A stretch of 64,000 bases of DNA from Candidatus Microthrix subdominans (GCA_016719385.1 JADJZA010000001.1:372001-436000); one strand, 5' to 3'. Positions 46,025 to 56,414 are shown, counted from the stretch's first letter. Notes: generated by a model from the sequence alone, not told the origin. Program-made: numbers and translations.

Positions 46025-46156
46025 CGCACCGGCTCGGACGTAGGGACCGGCCGAACCTCCACATGGGCTGGTGCAGATCCGACCCGGGATGTTGTGTGCA
46101 CGACCACCATGCGCAGAATCCCCCGAGTCGTTTCTGCAGCACCGAGCAGATTGCGG

Positions 46157-46975
46157 TTACGAGGCGGCCCTGGGTCCTGCCTTGGCGGCGGCCAGCGCCC
46201 GGTCGAAGGCGACGTCGGGTGGATACATGTGCACCGCCCATGTGACGCCGGGGACGTCGAGGAGGCCGGTGTCGTGTGAGTGCGGGTCTCCGGGCGCCGG
46301 GGCCACCACCGCCACGTCGAAGCCGTCGAGCGAGCCCCTCGCCGAGGCGACCTCCTCGATCGCCCGGCCGAGCTGTTCAGCGTCGGCCTCGATGAGGAAC
46401 AGGCCCTGAAAGCGGGCGGCTCGACGAACCGGGCGAAGCGCGCTGCCCCGCGCAGCGCACCAGATGGGAATACCCGGACGCTGAATCGGGCGAGGGCGGA
46501 AGGCGATGCCGTCGATCAGCCGGTGTTCGCCGCGATGCGTGACGGTCTCCCCAGCCCAGGCTTCGATCAGCAGATCGACCGACTCGTCGAGGATGTCGGC
46601 CCGGGTGCGGGCGTCGACCACCTCACCGAAACGGGTCAGCTCGCCGGCGCGGTCGACGCCGAGCCCGATCCCCATCGTCAGGCGCCCACCGCTGAGGTGG
46701 TCGAGGGTGACGGTCTGGCGGATCAGCACGGATAGGCGCCGGCGGGACAGCGGCGTCACCATTGGGCCGAGGCGGATCCGCTCGGTGGTGGTGGCAACGG
46801 CGGCGAGCATGGTCCAGACGTCGGCGAGCTCGGTGACCTCGGCGGGATCGCGATGGACGTGATCCCACAGGTACAGCGCGTCCCACCCGGCATCGTCGGC
46901 GGAGCGGGCGACCTCGATCATGGCCTGCGGATCGGCGAGCTCGGCGAACGGGGCGACCGACAGGGCATGGCGCAT
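46157..46975 (-). CDS. LLM-class flavin-dependent oxidoreductase
   Basis: A 272-residue luciferase-like TIM-barrel protein (WDALYLWDHV near residue 40, RLGPMVTPLSRRR and GGRLTMGIGLGVD near 100). Such proteins use FMN or F420 to oxidise or reduce varied substrates. The ATG at 46975 starts the conserved region; upstream codons are Pro/Gly-rich. It is divergent from metE across 195 bp. Confidence 0.85.
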   Translation of the reverse strand: MRHALSVAPFAELADPQAMIEVARSADDAGWDALYLWDHVHRDPAEVTELADVWTMLAAVATTTERIRLGPMVTPLSRRRLSVLIRQTVTLDHLSGGRLTMGIGLGVDRAGELTRFGEVVDARTRADILDESVDLLIEAWAGETVTHRGEHRLIDGIAFRPRPIQRPGIPIWCAARGSALRPVRRAARFQGLFLIEADAEQLGRAIEEVASARGSLDGFDVAVVAPAPGDPHSHDTGLLDVPGVTWAVHMYPPDVAFDRALAAAKAGPRAAS

Positions 46976-47170
46976 GCTTCGGGACCCTATCGGGGCAAGG
47001 GCGCCACCCAATGGCCGCTCCGAACCGGGTCGGGACGGCTCGGTGATGCCGGTTGTGTCGATGGGGAGCACCCCGCCAGCGGTTTTGGGGGTGTACGGAC
47101 GCGGATTGGCTTCCTAAGGTGCCTGCTACGCGCTTTTATCGATCAAGCGCTCGAAGAAAGGATGCCCACC

Positions 47171-49507
47171 ATGGCCCGACTCGCTTCCAACCTTGGCTTT
47201 CCCCGGATGGGTGCCCAGCGCGAGCTGAAGCGAGCCTTGGAGCGGCACTGGCGGGGCGACGCCACTCAGGAGGAGCTGCTTGCGGGAGCTGCCGAGCTTC
47301 GGCGTCGGCACTGGGCGCTTCAGCGCGACGCCGGAATCGAGTTGATCCCGTCCAATGACTTTTCGTTGTACGACCACGTGCTCGATACCTCGGTCTGGCT
47401 TGGCGCCCTGCCGGAGCGCTACCGCACGGCCGAACGCGGCATCGATCTGGCCGGCTACTTCGCCGCTGCACGTGGTGGCCGGCTCGACGACACCCCGATC
47501 GCCGCGCTCGAGATGACCAAGTGGTTCGATACCAACTACCACTACATCGTGCCGGAGCTGGCGGTGGACCAGCATTTCGAGCTGACATCGCTCATCGGTG
47601 CCGGCGCCCCCAAACCGTTGGCGGAGTTCGCCGAGGCCGCGGCGGCGGGTGTCCGCACCAGGCCGGTGTTGCTCGGGCCGGTGTCGTTCCTGTTGCTGTC
47701 CAAGCTGTATGGAGCCGACGATGGGCGGGCCGATGGCCTGACGCTGCTCGGCCGGGTACTGCCCGTCTACCGGGAGCTGATCGCTGCGCTCGCCGATGCC
47801 GGCGCGGAATCGGTGCAACTCGACGAGCCGATGCTGGCGACCGACCTGGACGACGAGGCCCGGGACGCCTACGCCGGTGCCTATGACTCGCTCCGGTCGG
47901 CGGCTCCGTCGCTGCACCTCGTCCTCACCAGCTACTTCGGGCCGCTGCGGGACAACCTGACGCTCGCCGTATCGCTGCCCGTTGATCGCCTGCACCTCGA
48001 TCTGGTCGAGGGACCGGACCAGCTCGACGAGGTACTCGGCGTGATCCCCGATTCGATGGCGCTCTCGCTTGGCCTGGTCGACGGACGCAACGTGTGGCGC
48101 TCCGATCTGGTCGAGAAGCTGACGCTGGCCCGGCGGGTCGTCGATGCACTCGGCGCCGATCGGGTGCTGATCGCCCCGTCGTGCTCCCTCCTCCATCTAC
48201 CGGTGGACCTCGAGACCGAGGGCCCGGCCGGCGACCACCTGGGCATCGACGACGAGGTTCGCCAATGGCTGGCGTTCGCCGTCCAGCGTCTGGACGAGCT
48301 TGCGGTGATCTCCACCGCACTCGAGCTTGGCGACGACGCCATCGCCGAGCAGCTCAACGCCTCGTCGTCGGCGGCGGCCGCCCGTCGGGCGTCGGTCAGG
48401 GTGCACGACCCTGCGGTTGCGAGGCGCTTGGAGGCCGGCGGCCCCGAGCTGGAACAGCGGTTGTCGCCCTATGCCGCGCGCCGTGAGGCTCATCGGGCCC
48501 GCTACGCGCTTCCCGTTCTGCCGACGACCACCATCGGTTCGTTTCCCCAGACCTCTGAGATTCGTAAGGCCCGGGCGGCCAACCGTCGCGGGGAGCTGGG
48601 CGACGCCGAGTACCACGAGCTGCTCAAGGGTTGGGTCACCGACGTTGTCAGGCGCCAGGAAGAGATCGGGCTTGATGTGCTCGTCCATGGCGAGTTCGAG
48701 CGCAACGACATGGTGGAGTACTTCGGCGAGCACCTCGATGGGGTGGTCGTGAGCACGAACGGCTGGGTGCAGAGCTACGGGTCGAGGTGCGTCAAGCCAC
48801 CGATCATTTTCGGCGATATCGCCCGTCCTGCACCGATGACCGTCGAGTGGGCCACCTATGCGCAATCGCTCACCGATCGTCCGGTCAAGGGGATGCTCAC
48901 CGGCCCGGTGACCATCCTCAAGTGGTCCTTCGTTCGCGACGATCAGCCCCGTTCGGTGACCTGCCGTCAGATCGCCTTGGCGATCCGCGACGAGGTCGGC
49001 GACCTGGAGAAGGCGGGCATCGGCGTCATCCAGATCGACGAGCCCGCGCTGCGGGAGGGCCTGCCGCTGAACGAAGCGGACCGCAAGGAGTACCTCGACT
49101 GGGCGGTGGCAGCCTTCCGGCTGGCGTCGTCGGGCGTCGCCGACGACGTCTCGATTCATACCCACATGTGTTACGGGGAGTTCTCCGACGTGATCGAGGC
49201 GATCGCTGCGTTCGACGCCGATACCATCTCCATAGAGACCGCACGGTCGAACATGGAACTCCTGGACGAGTTTGCGTCCTATGAGTATCCGAATGAGATC
49301 GGACCCGGGGTGTGGGACATCCACTCACCCCGCATTCCAGACACCGAGGAGATGGTGCAGCTGCTCGAATCCGCCATGCGGGTGCTGCCGGCTGACCGCG
49401 TGTGGGTCAACCCCGACTGCGGTCTGAAAACCCGGGGCTGGGTGGAGACGGAGGCCTCGTTGCGACATTTGGTGGAGGCTGCGCGACAGGTCCGCGCATC
49501 GCTGTGA
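47171..49507 (+). CDS. metE: Cobalamin-independent methionine synthase
   Basis: A 778-residue MetE, which transfers a methyl group from 5-methyltetrahydropteroyl-triglutamate to homocysteine. The N-terminal barrel starts NLGFPRMGAQRELK; the C-terminal barrel holds TTTIGSFPQT, EFERNDMVEYF, the HTHMCYGEF zinc ligands and a VNPDCGLKTRGW cysteine. AGAAAGGA precedes two possible ATGs (47162 and 47171); I chose the second for its spacing. The 195-bp leader contains no cobalamin or SAM riboswitch that I recognise. Confidence 0.95.
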   Translation: MARLASNLGFPRMGAQRELKRALERHWRGDATQEELLAGAAELRRRHWALQRDAGIELIPSNDFSLYDHVLDTSVWLGALPERYRTAERGIDLAGYFAAARGGRLDDTPIAALEMTKWFDTNYHYIVPELAVDQHFELTSLIGAGAPKPLAEFAEAAAAGVRTRPVLLGPVSFLLLSKLYGADDGRADGLTLLGRVLPVYRELIAALADAGAESVQLDEPMLATDLDDEARDAYAGAYDSLRSAAPSLHLVLTSYFGPLRDNLTLAVSLPVDRLHLDLVEGPDQLDEVLGVIPDSMALSLGLVDGRNVWRSDLVEKLTLARRVVDALGADRVLIAPSCSLLHLPVDLETEGPAGDHLGIDDEVRQWLAFAVQRLDELAVISTALELGDDAIAEQLNASSSAAAARRASVRVHDPAVARRLEAGGPELEQRLSPYAARREAHRARYALPVLPTTTIGSFPQTSEIRKARAANRRGELGDAEYHELLKGWVTDVVRRQEEIGLDVLVHGEFERNDMVEYFGEHLDGVVVSTNGWVQSYGSRCVKPPIIFGDIARPAPMTVEWATYAQSLTDRPVKGMLTGPVTILKWSFVRDDQPRSVTCRQIALAIRDEVGDLEKAGIGVIQIDEPALREGLPLNEADRKEYLDWAVAAFRLASSGVADDVSIHTHMCYGEFSDVIEAIAAFDADTISIETARSNMELLDEFASYEYPNEIGPGVWDIHSPRIPDTEEMVQLLESAMRVLPADRVWVNPDCGLKTRGWVETEASLRHLVEAARQVRASL

Positions 49508-49595
49508 TCCGCGACCCCCGCCGCGCCGGCGACGGCCGCTCTCACAGCAGCCGTCGCCGGTAGGCTTCCTCCGGACGACCTCCGAGGGAGCAGCG

Positions 49596-50006
49596 ATGGC
49601 GATCGAACCGTTGAGCTGGACCACCACCGCCGACGCCGGTGCGGTGCTGACCACCGTCGGCACGGCGTTGCAGTCGCTGGGCTACACCGTCACACCCAAC
49701 GCCGATGGCTGGTCGGGCACGGCCGAGGTGGGCTCCAAGGTGGGGCGGGCCATCGGCGGCGGGTTCGTCCGCCGGATGATCGTCAACTACCAATTGACCC
49801 AGGGGGTGCAGCCCGACACGACGGTTGCGCAAATCGCCCCCGCCATGTCGGGTATCGGCGGCGGTGCGCTGGGCATGTCCAAGGCGAAGAAGGAGATGGC
49901 CTCGATCGCCGAGACCGTGCACGGCGCGCTGGCCGCCAACGGTCAGCTTGCCCAGATCGACAGCCAGTTTCTGCCGCCGGCCCCCGGTGCCCCACCCCAG
50001 GGCTGA
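49596..50006 (+). CDS. Small conserved protein of unknown function
   Basis: A 136-residue protein without signal peptide. The first 95 residues alternate strands and glycine-rich turns (YTVTPNADGWSGTAEVGSKV, RAIGGGFVRRMIV); the end is Pro/Gln-rich. No family was recognised. A TAGGCT -10 box lies at 49561-49566 with a normal GAGGGAG ribosome site, so unlike several neighbours it has a leadered transcript. Confidence 0.65.
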   Translation: MAIEPLSWTTTADAGAVLTTVGTALQSLGYTVTPNADGWSGTAEVGSKVGRAIGGGFVRRMIVNYQLTQGVQPDTTVAQIAPAMSGIGGGALGMSKAKKEMASIAETVHGALAANGQLAQIDSQFLPPAPGAPPQG

Positions 50007-50112
50007 CCCGCGCTGAACTCAGGCTGACGTTGCGCCTCTCAGGCGTCGTTTGGCCCGGCCCCGGTTGGGGGTCGTTCGGCCCGGACCCGGACAGAACCGC
50101 AAGACCCCGAAG

Positions 50113-51624
50113 TCAGCCCCGGCCGTGGAGCAGCTTGATCGCCTTGGCGACCAGCTCGTCGGTCTTCTTCGTGCGGTCGAAGCTGGTGAGCGCCACCGGG
50201 GCGGCAAAGCGTTGGCGGGCCACCGCTTTGGTTCGGGTGAACTCGCGGATGCCGTCCTCGCCGTGGATGCGACCGAACCCCGACTCGCCGATGCCGCCAA
50301 AGGGCAATGCCGCGATGCCGGCGAAGGAGATCACCGAGTTGATCGAGGTCATGCCCGAGCGGATCCGAGCGGCCAGCTCGGCCCCCCGTGCCTTGGAGAA
50401 CACGGTGGCGCCCAGCCCGTAGGCCGAGTCGTTGGCCCGTTCGACCGCCTCGTCCATCGAGCCCACTTTGGTGATCACCAGGGTGGGGCCGAAGGTCTCA
50501 TCGGTCATGGCCAGCGCATCGTCGGGCACGTCGACCATGACGGTGGGGCCCACCACCGAGTCGCCGACGGCATCGAGCCCGCCGAGGACGGCGCGGCCGC
50601 CCCGATCGAGCGCGTCGGCGACGTGACGGCGGATGACGTCCACCTGGGAGGGCATGGTGATCGGGCCGATCTGATCGTCCTCCCCGCTGCCGGCGGACAC
50701 GTCGGAGGCTTTGGCGACCACCCGGTCGACGAAGCTGTCGTAGACGTCGCCGTGCACGTAGATGCGTTCGACCCCGGCACAGGTCTGCCCGGCGTTGGAC
50801 ATGCCGCCCCAGGTGGCGGCGTCGGCGGCTGCATCGAGGTCGGCGTCGGCGTCGACCAGCATGGCGTCCTTGCCCCCGCACTCCATGAGCACCGGGGTGA
50901 GGTGGGCGGCGGCTGCCGCCATGATCTTGCGCCCCGTGGCGGCCGAGCCGGTGAAGGCGATCTTGTCGACCTGGGCGTCGACCAGCGCGGCGCCGGTGGC
51001 GCCGAAGCCGGTGACGGTTTGCAGCACCGGCCGGCCGCACACGGCGGCGAAGCTGTCGGCCAACCATCGGCCCACACCGGGCGTGTACTCCGACGGCTTG
51101 AACACGACGGCGTTGCCGGCGGCCAGCGCATAGGCGATCGAGCCCATCGGCGTGAACACCGGGTAGTTCCACGGGCCGATCACGCCGACGACGCCGAGCG
51201 GTTGGTACTCGAGGGTGGCGGCCATGTTGGACATGAGCAGGCCGGGAAACACGCTGCGTCGCTTCATCACCTTGGGGGCGTGCTTGGTTGCCCAGGCCAG
51301 GTGTTCGACGGCGAGCACCAGCTCCAGCTGGGCGTCGCCTTGTGGCTTGCCTGTCTCGGCATGCACCACGTCGATCAGGTCGTCAGCGTGGTTCACCAGG
51401 TGGCTGCGCCACTTCTTGAGCACCCGGCTGCGTCCCTCGGCGCCCTGGTCGCGCCACCACTGCGCTGCCCGGCGGGCACGCTCGACGGCTGCGGCCACCT
51501 CGGCGACACCATCGACCGGGTAGGTGCCGACCACCTCGCCCGACCCCGGGTCGAACGATTCGAAGGTGTCGCCCGGCGTTGCCCTGCTGCTCGATGTGGT
51601 CGCGTCGGTATCGGCAAGGCTCAC
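50113..51624 (-). CDS. NAD(P)-dependent aldehyde dehydrogenase, SSADH-like
   Basis: A 503-residue aldehyde dehydrogenase with the cofactor-binding GPWNYPVF and FTGSAATG, the catalytic glutamate in LMECGGKDA near residue 247 and the catalytic cysteine in NAGQTCAGVER near 280. It oxidises an aldehyde to the acid; overall sequence resembles succinate-semialdehyde dehydrogenases (GabD2-like) but the substrate is not certain. It could act downstream of the alcohol dehydrogenase 14 kb away, which is only a pathway guess. Confidence 0.88.
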   Translation of the reverse strand: MSLADTDATTSSSRATPGDTFESFDPGSGEVVGTYPVDGVAEVAAAVERARRAAQWWRDQGAEGRSRVLKKWRSHLVNHADDLIDVVHAETGKPQGDAQLELVLAVEHLAWATKHAPKVMKRRSVFPGLLMSNMAATLEYQPLGVVGVIGPWNYPVFTPMGSIAYALAAGNAVVFKPSEYTPGVGRWLADSFAAVCGRPVLQTVTGFGATGAALVDAQVDKIAFTGSAATGRKIMAAAAAHLTPVLMECGGKDAMLVDADADLDAAADAATWGGMSNAGQTCAGVERIYVHGDVYDSFVDRVVAKASDVSAGSGEDDQIGPITMPSQVDVIRRHVADALDRGGRAVLGGLDAVGDSVVGPTVMVDVPDDALAMTDETFGPTLVITKVGSMDEAVERANDSAYGLGATVFSKARGAELAARIRSGMTSINSVISFAGIAALPFGGIGESGFGRIHGEDGIREFTRTKAVARQRFAAPVALTSFDRTKKTDELVAKAIKLLHGRG

Positions 51625-51848
51625 GGTTTCCCCCTGGGGCTCATCTGCTCAGGTGCGGTGGCCCGGCGGTCGGACGGCGCGTGACCCAGTCCAACACGCT
51701 GGGCCGCCCGGCGCCATGCACCGGCCGCTCGGCATCGGTGCGTGGCGGCGGTCGTGGGCTGCTCGGCCGTGGCTTGCGGAGTCGTTCGCCGGGCGACGGC
51801 CTGAGCGTCCGAAGCGACAGCGGCGCGGCGATGTGCTGCGATGGGGCG

Positions 51849-52211
51849 ATGGCCACCAACGTGCTCGGCACCGAACTACAGACCTGTTCCACCGATCCGC
51901 TGACCGGCTTCTACCGCAACGGCTGCTGCGACACCGGCGGCGAGGATGCGGGCGTGCACACCGTGTGTGCGCGGGTGACCGTCGAGTTTCTCGCCTTCTC
52001 AGCAGAGGTGGGCAACGACCTGTCCACCCCCCACCCCGAGTTCGGTTTTGCCGGGCTTTCCCCTGGCGACCAGTGGTGCTTGTGCGCCAGCCGCTGGGCC
52101 GAGGCACTCGAGGCCGACGCAGCGCCGCAGGTGGTACTCGAGGCCACCCATGCCCGCACGCTGGAGTGGGTGGACCTCGCCGATCTCAAACGCCACGCCG
52201 TCGCTGAGTAG
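51849..52211 (+). CDS. DUF2237-family protein
   Basis: A 120-residue protein matching the DUF2237 plan: NVLGTELQTCSTDPLTGFYR, GCCDTGGEDAGVHTVCA, FLAFSAEVGNDLSTP, DQWCLCASRW and a terminal TLEWVDLADLK. Cysteines occur in Cys-Cys and Cys-x-Cys pairs, suggesting metal binding. Function is not established. The ATG at 51849 was chosen; upstream coding potential is low-complexity. Confidence 0.88.
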   Translation: MATNVLGTELQTCSTDPLTGFYRNGCCDTGGEDAGVHTVCARVTVEFLAFSAEVGNDLSTPHPEFGFAGLSPGDQWCLCASRWAEALEADAAPQVVLEATHARTLEWVDLADLKRHAVAE

Positions 52212-52267
52212 CGGCGGGTACGGCCGCGGATTGACCGGCAGAATCGGCCGAGACGTAGCGTCCCGAA

Positions 52268-52891
52268 GTGGTTGACGTGACAACGAAGCGCCCTCGCTCC
52301 CGATCGATGCGGATGTTCGCCGGGGTCGTTGTTGTTGCCGCCGTCGGGGTGAGCGCGCTGGCGGTCGCCCGGATCGGGCCCTTCGCCGACCCGGTCACCC
52401 TCGTCGTCGGGGACTCGGTGACCAACCTGTCACGAATCGAGATCGAGGAGACCACCGGGGCCAAGGTCGTCGCCCAGAACCGCCAAACCTGGGCGCTCAT
52501 GGCGCCGAGGGTTCGCGGCGCCATGACCATGATGGGCACAACCCCCGACCGGGTAGGCGTGCTGCTGGGCTACAACGACGTGCTGCTCGACGCGCAGGAC
52601 CTGGGGGCCACCGAGGCGGTGCTCGACGAGTTCAGCGACGTCGAGTGCGTGGTGGTGCTGACGCTGCCCAAGCTGTTCAACCGTGACGTCGCGGCCTACA
52701 ACGCACAGGTGCAGGTGATCGTCGACGGGCTGCCCAACACGATGACCGACGACGGCTGGGCCAACGTGATCAACGACAACCTCGCCGTCGGCGCCGATCT
52801 GGTGGAGGCGGACCTGGTGCACCCGAAGAAGGGTCGGGCCAAACAGATGTTGGCCGACAGCTACCGGGATGCCTTCGACCGCCACTGTTGA
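52268..52891 (+). CDS. Membrane-anchored SGNH-hydrolase-like protein
   Basis: A 207-residue protein with an N-terminal hydrophobic segment (about residues 15-35) after an Arg-rich start, placing the rest outside the cytoplasm. The domain begins with VVGDSVTN, resembling the GDS block of SGNH esterases, and ends with HPKKGRAKQM near residue 187, where the SGNH histidine is expected. An HxxG ending and the length are in keeping, but the other blocks are weak. Possible acyl- or deacetylase activity on envelope polymers is speculative. It begins with GTG. Confidence 0.6.
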   Translation: MVDVTTKRPRSRSMRMFAGVVVVAAVGVSALAVARIGPFADPVTLVVGDSVTNLSRIEIEETTGAKVVAQNRQTWALMAPRVRGAMTMMGTTPDRVGVLLGYNDVLLDAQDLGATEAVLDEFSDVECVVVLTLPKLFNRDVAAYNAQVQVIVDGLPNTMTDDGWANVINDNLAVGADLVEADLVHPKKGRAKQMLADSYRDAFDRHC

Positions 52892-52902
52892 GCGGCGGTG
52901 GC

Positions 52903-55477
52903 TCAGCGACGGCGGGGCTTGGCGATGCCCGGGTGCTCGGGCCAATCGTGTTTGGGGTAGCGGCCCCGCAGCTCTCGGCGCACCTCGGCCCAGGTCCCGT
53001 CCCAAAATCCCGCCAGGTCGGAGGTGACCTGCACCGGCCGCCCGGCCGGGTTGAGCAGCTCCAGGCGGAGCGGGAGGGCACCGTCGAGCACGGACGGGGT
53101 GACGGTGGAGCCGAACATCTCGCCCAGGCGCACCGCCAGCGCCGGGGGATCGGCCTGGTAGTTCACCGTCAGCTCCCGTCCGGACGGCACCGTCACCGTC
53201 TTCGGGGCCAGGCGGGCCAGTTCCATCTGGGTGTCCCAACCCAGCGTGAGTGCCAGCGCACCGGCCACGTCGACCGCCTCCAGGTGGCTGCGGCCGGTCG
53301 CCTGGCCGAGCATTGGGGCCAGCCAGTCCTCGAGCGAGGCGGTCAGCGCCGCCTCCGTCCAGTCGGGCCAGGCATCACCTAGACGGTCGCGCAGAAACGC
53401 GACCCGGGCCCGCAGCCCGTCGGCCTGGTTCCAGCGGCCGAGGACTGCGCTGGGACCCACCTCGCGAACGCGGTCGATCAGCGCTGTGACCGTGTCAGGC
53501 CCGGGGGCGGGGCGACTCTCGGTGAAGTCGAGCTCCAGCGTGTCGATCGCCCGCTCGACGCGCTCGGTGAGGTCGTTGCGTGTGCGATCCCAGCGCAGGT
53601 AGGTGCGGCGGGTCACCTGGTCGGCAAGTGCGTCGGCGATCTCGTCGACGTCGATCGGCGTCGCCACCCGGATGCGGGCGTCGCGGCGCTGGCCGTCGGT
53701 GTCGGCCACGACGATGAAGGCGGCGGCGTTCAGCGGGTCGCTGCCATCGGTCGAGACCCCGGACCCGGAGCGGAGGCGCCAGCGGCCACCGCCGGTGCTG
53801 CGGGCCCGGCCCAGCCGGTCCGGGTAACCGACCAGTAACAGCGGCCCCAGGCGGTCGAGGGAGTCGATGGGAACGTCGGTGGCGCTCATCGCCCCGCCGA
53901 TGCCGGCACGGCGCATCAGCTCGTCGGCTCGGCGCCGCACCGTCGTCAGGGCCCGGCCGTCCGCCTGCGGGTGGTGCCGGCGCCGGTCGATGATCAGGCC
54001 CACCCGCTCGGCCAGCGAAGTGGAGCGCTCGTCGGGGCCGTCCACCGAACACGTCGCGCTCCTCCAAAAGGGCGGCGACCACGCAGGCCAGCGGCCCATC
54101 GGCCCCGTCGGCGGCGGCGACCACCATCCGGGCCAGCCGGGGGTGCAGCGGCAGGCGCACCATCGCCTTGCCGGTCGAGGTGATGCGACCGTCGGCGTCG
54201 ATGGCGCCGAGCAGGCCCAGCAGCGTGCGGGCCTCCTCCCAGGTGCGCCGGGGCGGTTGGTCGAGCAGCGAGAGGGTGGCCGGGTCGGCCGCCCCCCAGG
54301 CGGCCAGTTCCAGCGCCAGGCCGGCCAGCTCCACCTGGGTGATCTCCGGTTGGATGTGACGGGGACGGGTGCTGTGTTCGGACTTGGACCACAGCCGGTA
54401 GGCGATGCCGGGCTGCACCCGGCCGGCCCGGCCGGCCCGCTGCTCGGCCGATGCCTGCGACGATGACACCGTGCTCAGGCGGGTCATGCCCACCCCCGCA
54501 TCGAAGCGGGGCACCCGGGCCAGGCCGGAGTCGACGACGGCGGTGACCCCCTCGACGGTGAGCGAGGTCTCGGCCAGGTCGGTCGACAGCACCACCTTGC
54601 GTCGGCCGGCCGGGGCGGGCGCCACCGCCGAATCCTGGGCGTCGGCGGGCAGCGAGCCGTGGAGCAGGTGGACGTCGACCGCCGCCAGGCCGAGCGCGCC
54701 GCTGCGGTCGAGCGCCTGGGCGGTCCGCTTGATCTCGCCCATCCCGGGCAGAAACACCAGGACGTCGCCCGACGATTCCGACAATGCGGTCTCGATCGCC
54801 GAGGTTGTGACCGCCTCCAGGCGGTCCCGGCGCTGTCTCGGCCGCCAGCGGACGGCGACCGGGTGGGTGCGCCCCGGCGCGGAGATCACCGGGGCCGGAA
54901 CGGGGGAGCCGGCCGCAGCGGCCGGGCCGCTGGCGCCGAGGAGGTTGGCGACATCGCCGACGTTGAGGGTGGCCGACATCACCATCACCCGCAGGTCGGG
55001 GCGCAACAAGGCCCGGGCCTCCAGGGTGAGCGCCAGACCCAGGTCGGCGGCCAGCGACCGCTCGTGGAACTCGTCGAAGATCACCAGCGAGGTGCCCTCC
55101 AGGCCGGGGTCCCCCTGAACCCGTCGGGTGAGGATGCCCTCGGTCACCACCTCGATACGGGTGGAGCGGCTCACCTTGGCGTCGTCTCGGGTGCGGTAGC
55201 CGACGACGTTGCCAACCCGGTCGCCCAGCAGATGGGCCATGCGGGCGGCGGCAGCCCGCGCGGCCAGCCGTCGGGGTTCCAACATGACGATGCGGCCGGT
55301 GCCCAGCCAGGGCTCGTCAAGCAGGCGCAGCGGCACCACCGTGGTCTTGCCGGCCCCGGGCTCGGCTTCCAGCACCGCCGTCCCGGGCCCGGCGAGGGCC
55401 TCGCGCACCTGGCTGATCACTCCCTCGATTGGCAGCCCGGTCGGCTGGGCCCGAGGAGCGGGAGAGGGCGTGGGCAT
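52903..55477 (-). pseudogene. hrpB: ATP-dependent helicase HrpB, frameshifted
   Basis: Two frames together encode a complete HrpB helicase of about 857 residues. The N-terminal part holds Walker A EAEPGAGKTT, FDEFHERS (DEAH box), VMSATLN and QRAGRAGR. It runs in frame to codon 480, then reads out of frame after a run of four G on the plus strand at 54034-54037. Removing one base restores GGRPDERSTSLAE and joins the C-terminal half, which ends WPEHPGIAKPRRR and is a typical HrpB terminus. The helicase is of unknown cellular role. The rest of the sequence is undamaged, so a recent frameshift or sequencing error is likely. Confidence 0.85.
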
Positions 55478-55542
55478 CGGCCCAGTGTGCCGGGTGAGAC
55501 CGAAAGGGGCGAAGTTCGGCCGTCGCCAACGTCAACCAACCC

Positions 55543-55737
55543 GAACTGGGGAGCCCGGAGGACCGTCTGAGCGCGCTTTGGGCTCCCGAGTTGGCTGCTG
55601 GGTCTGAACTGGGGAGCCCGGAGGACCGTCTGAGCGCGCTTTGGGCTCCCGAGTTGGCTGCTGGGTCTGAACTGGGGAGCCCGGAGGACCGTCTGAGCGC
55701 GCTTTGGGCTCCCGAGTTGGCGGCCCGGCCCGAACTG
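55543..55737. repeat. 63-bp tandem hairpin repeat, array C (3 copies plus start of a fourth)
   Basis: Units begin at 55543, 55606 and 55669, with GAACTG again at 55732. AACTGGGGAGCCC pairs with GGGCTCCCGAGTT at 12 of 13 positions, giving a long hairpin in each unit. It fills most of the 313-bp gap between the divergent hrpB and maleylpyruvate-isomerase-like genes; apart from the array, only that gene's -10 box was seen. Confidence 0.92.
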
Positions 55738-55777
55738 CGCCGAAGCGACGCGGGCCTGGCGCGGGGCGCCCTGCTGG

Positions 55778-55783
55778 TACCTT
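55778..55783 (+). promoter_or_regulatory. -10 box of the maleylpyruvate-isomerase-like gene
   Basis: TACCTT lies 7 nt before the GTG at 55791, directly after the repeat array. No ribosome binding site is present, suggesting a leaderless mRNA. Confidence 0.5.
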
Positions 55784-55790
55784 CCCGTTT

Positions 55791-56414
55791 GTGGATGATG
55801 ACGTCATTCGTGCATGGACCGCCGAGGAGCGGCGACGAATCGCCCGTGACCTGCGCATCATCTCGGATGCGGCGTGGGACCTGCCCAGCCTGTGCGGCGC
55901 GTGGCGGTGCCGTGACGTGCTGGCCCACCTGGTGTGGCTGGCCGAATCGAGCCGCCCCAGGGTGGTGTTCGACGTCGCCAAGACGTTCCGTCCACCGCGA
56001 CGGGCGATCGGCCGCATCGCCCGCAAGCTCGGTGACTCCGACCCCTCGTCGCTGCTCGAGCGCCTCGACGCCGCCGCCGAAGGTCGGTTCGTTCTGCCCG
56101 GTGCCGGCCCCCAGGTCGCCTTGGCCGAGGTGCTCACCCATCGTGCCGACATCACCCGGGTGACCGACGGCCCGTCGCGCAGCAGCGATGAGCGCACTGC
56201 GCTGGCGATCGAGGCCTATCGAGACCTGTGGTGGTACTTCGGGGTGCCGAGCCGCGTGCGAGGGGCCCATCTGGTGGCCGACGACGCCGGCTTTGAGGTG
56301 GGCCCGAGCGACGGGCCCGAGGTACGCGGTTCCGGCACCTCGTTGCTGCTGGCGCTGGCCGGTCGGCCCAACGTGCGCTCCGAGCTTCGTGGAGCGGTCG
56401 AGGTGTTCGGATAG
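55791..56414 (+). CDS. Maleylpyruvate-isomerase/DinB-like family protein
   Basis: A 207-residue protein of the mycothiol-dependent maleylpyruvate isomerase N-terminal family. The block LCGAWRCRDVLAHLVWLAE near residue 35 holds the first predicted metal-binding histidine, and the later EVLTHRADITR a second. Members are often small thiol-dependent enzymes of unknown substrate. The GTG at 55791, directly behind a -10 box, gives the natural family start; a frame from 55704 would run into the repeat array. Confidence 0.75.
   Translation: MDDDVIRAWTAEERRRIARDLRIISDAAWDLPSLCGAWRCRDVLAHLVWLAESSRPRVVFDVAKTFRPPRRAIGRIARKLGDSDPSSLLERLDAAAEGRFVLPGAGPQVALAEVLTHRADITRVTDGPSRSSDERTALAIEAYRDLWWYFGVPSRVRGAHLVADDAGFEVGPSDGPEVRGSGTSLLLALAGRPNVRSELRGAVEVFG

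Noticed and set aside
46976..47170. Riboswitch upstream of metE
   Set aside because: No cobalamin-box or SAM-riboswitch core sequence could be recognised in the 195-bp leader; a covariance-model search would be decisive.
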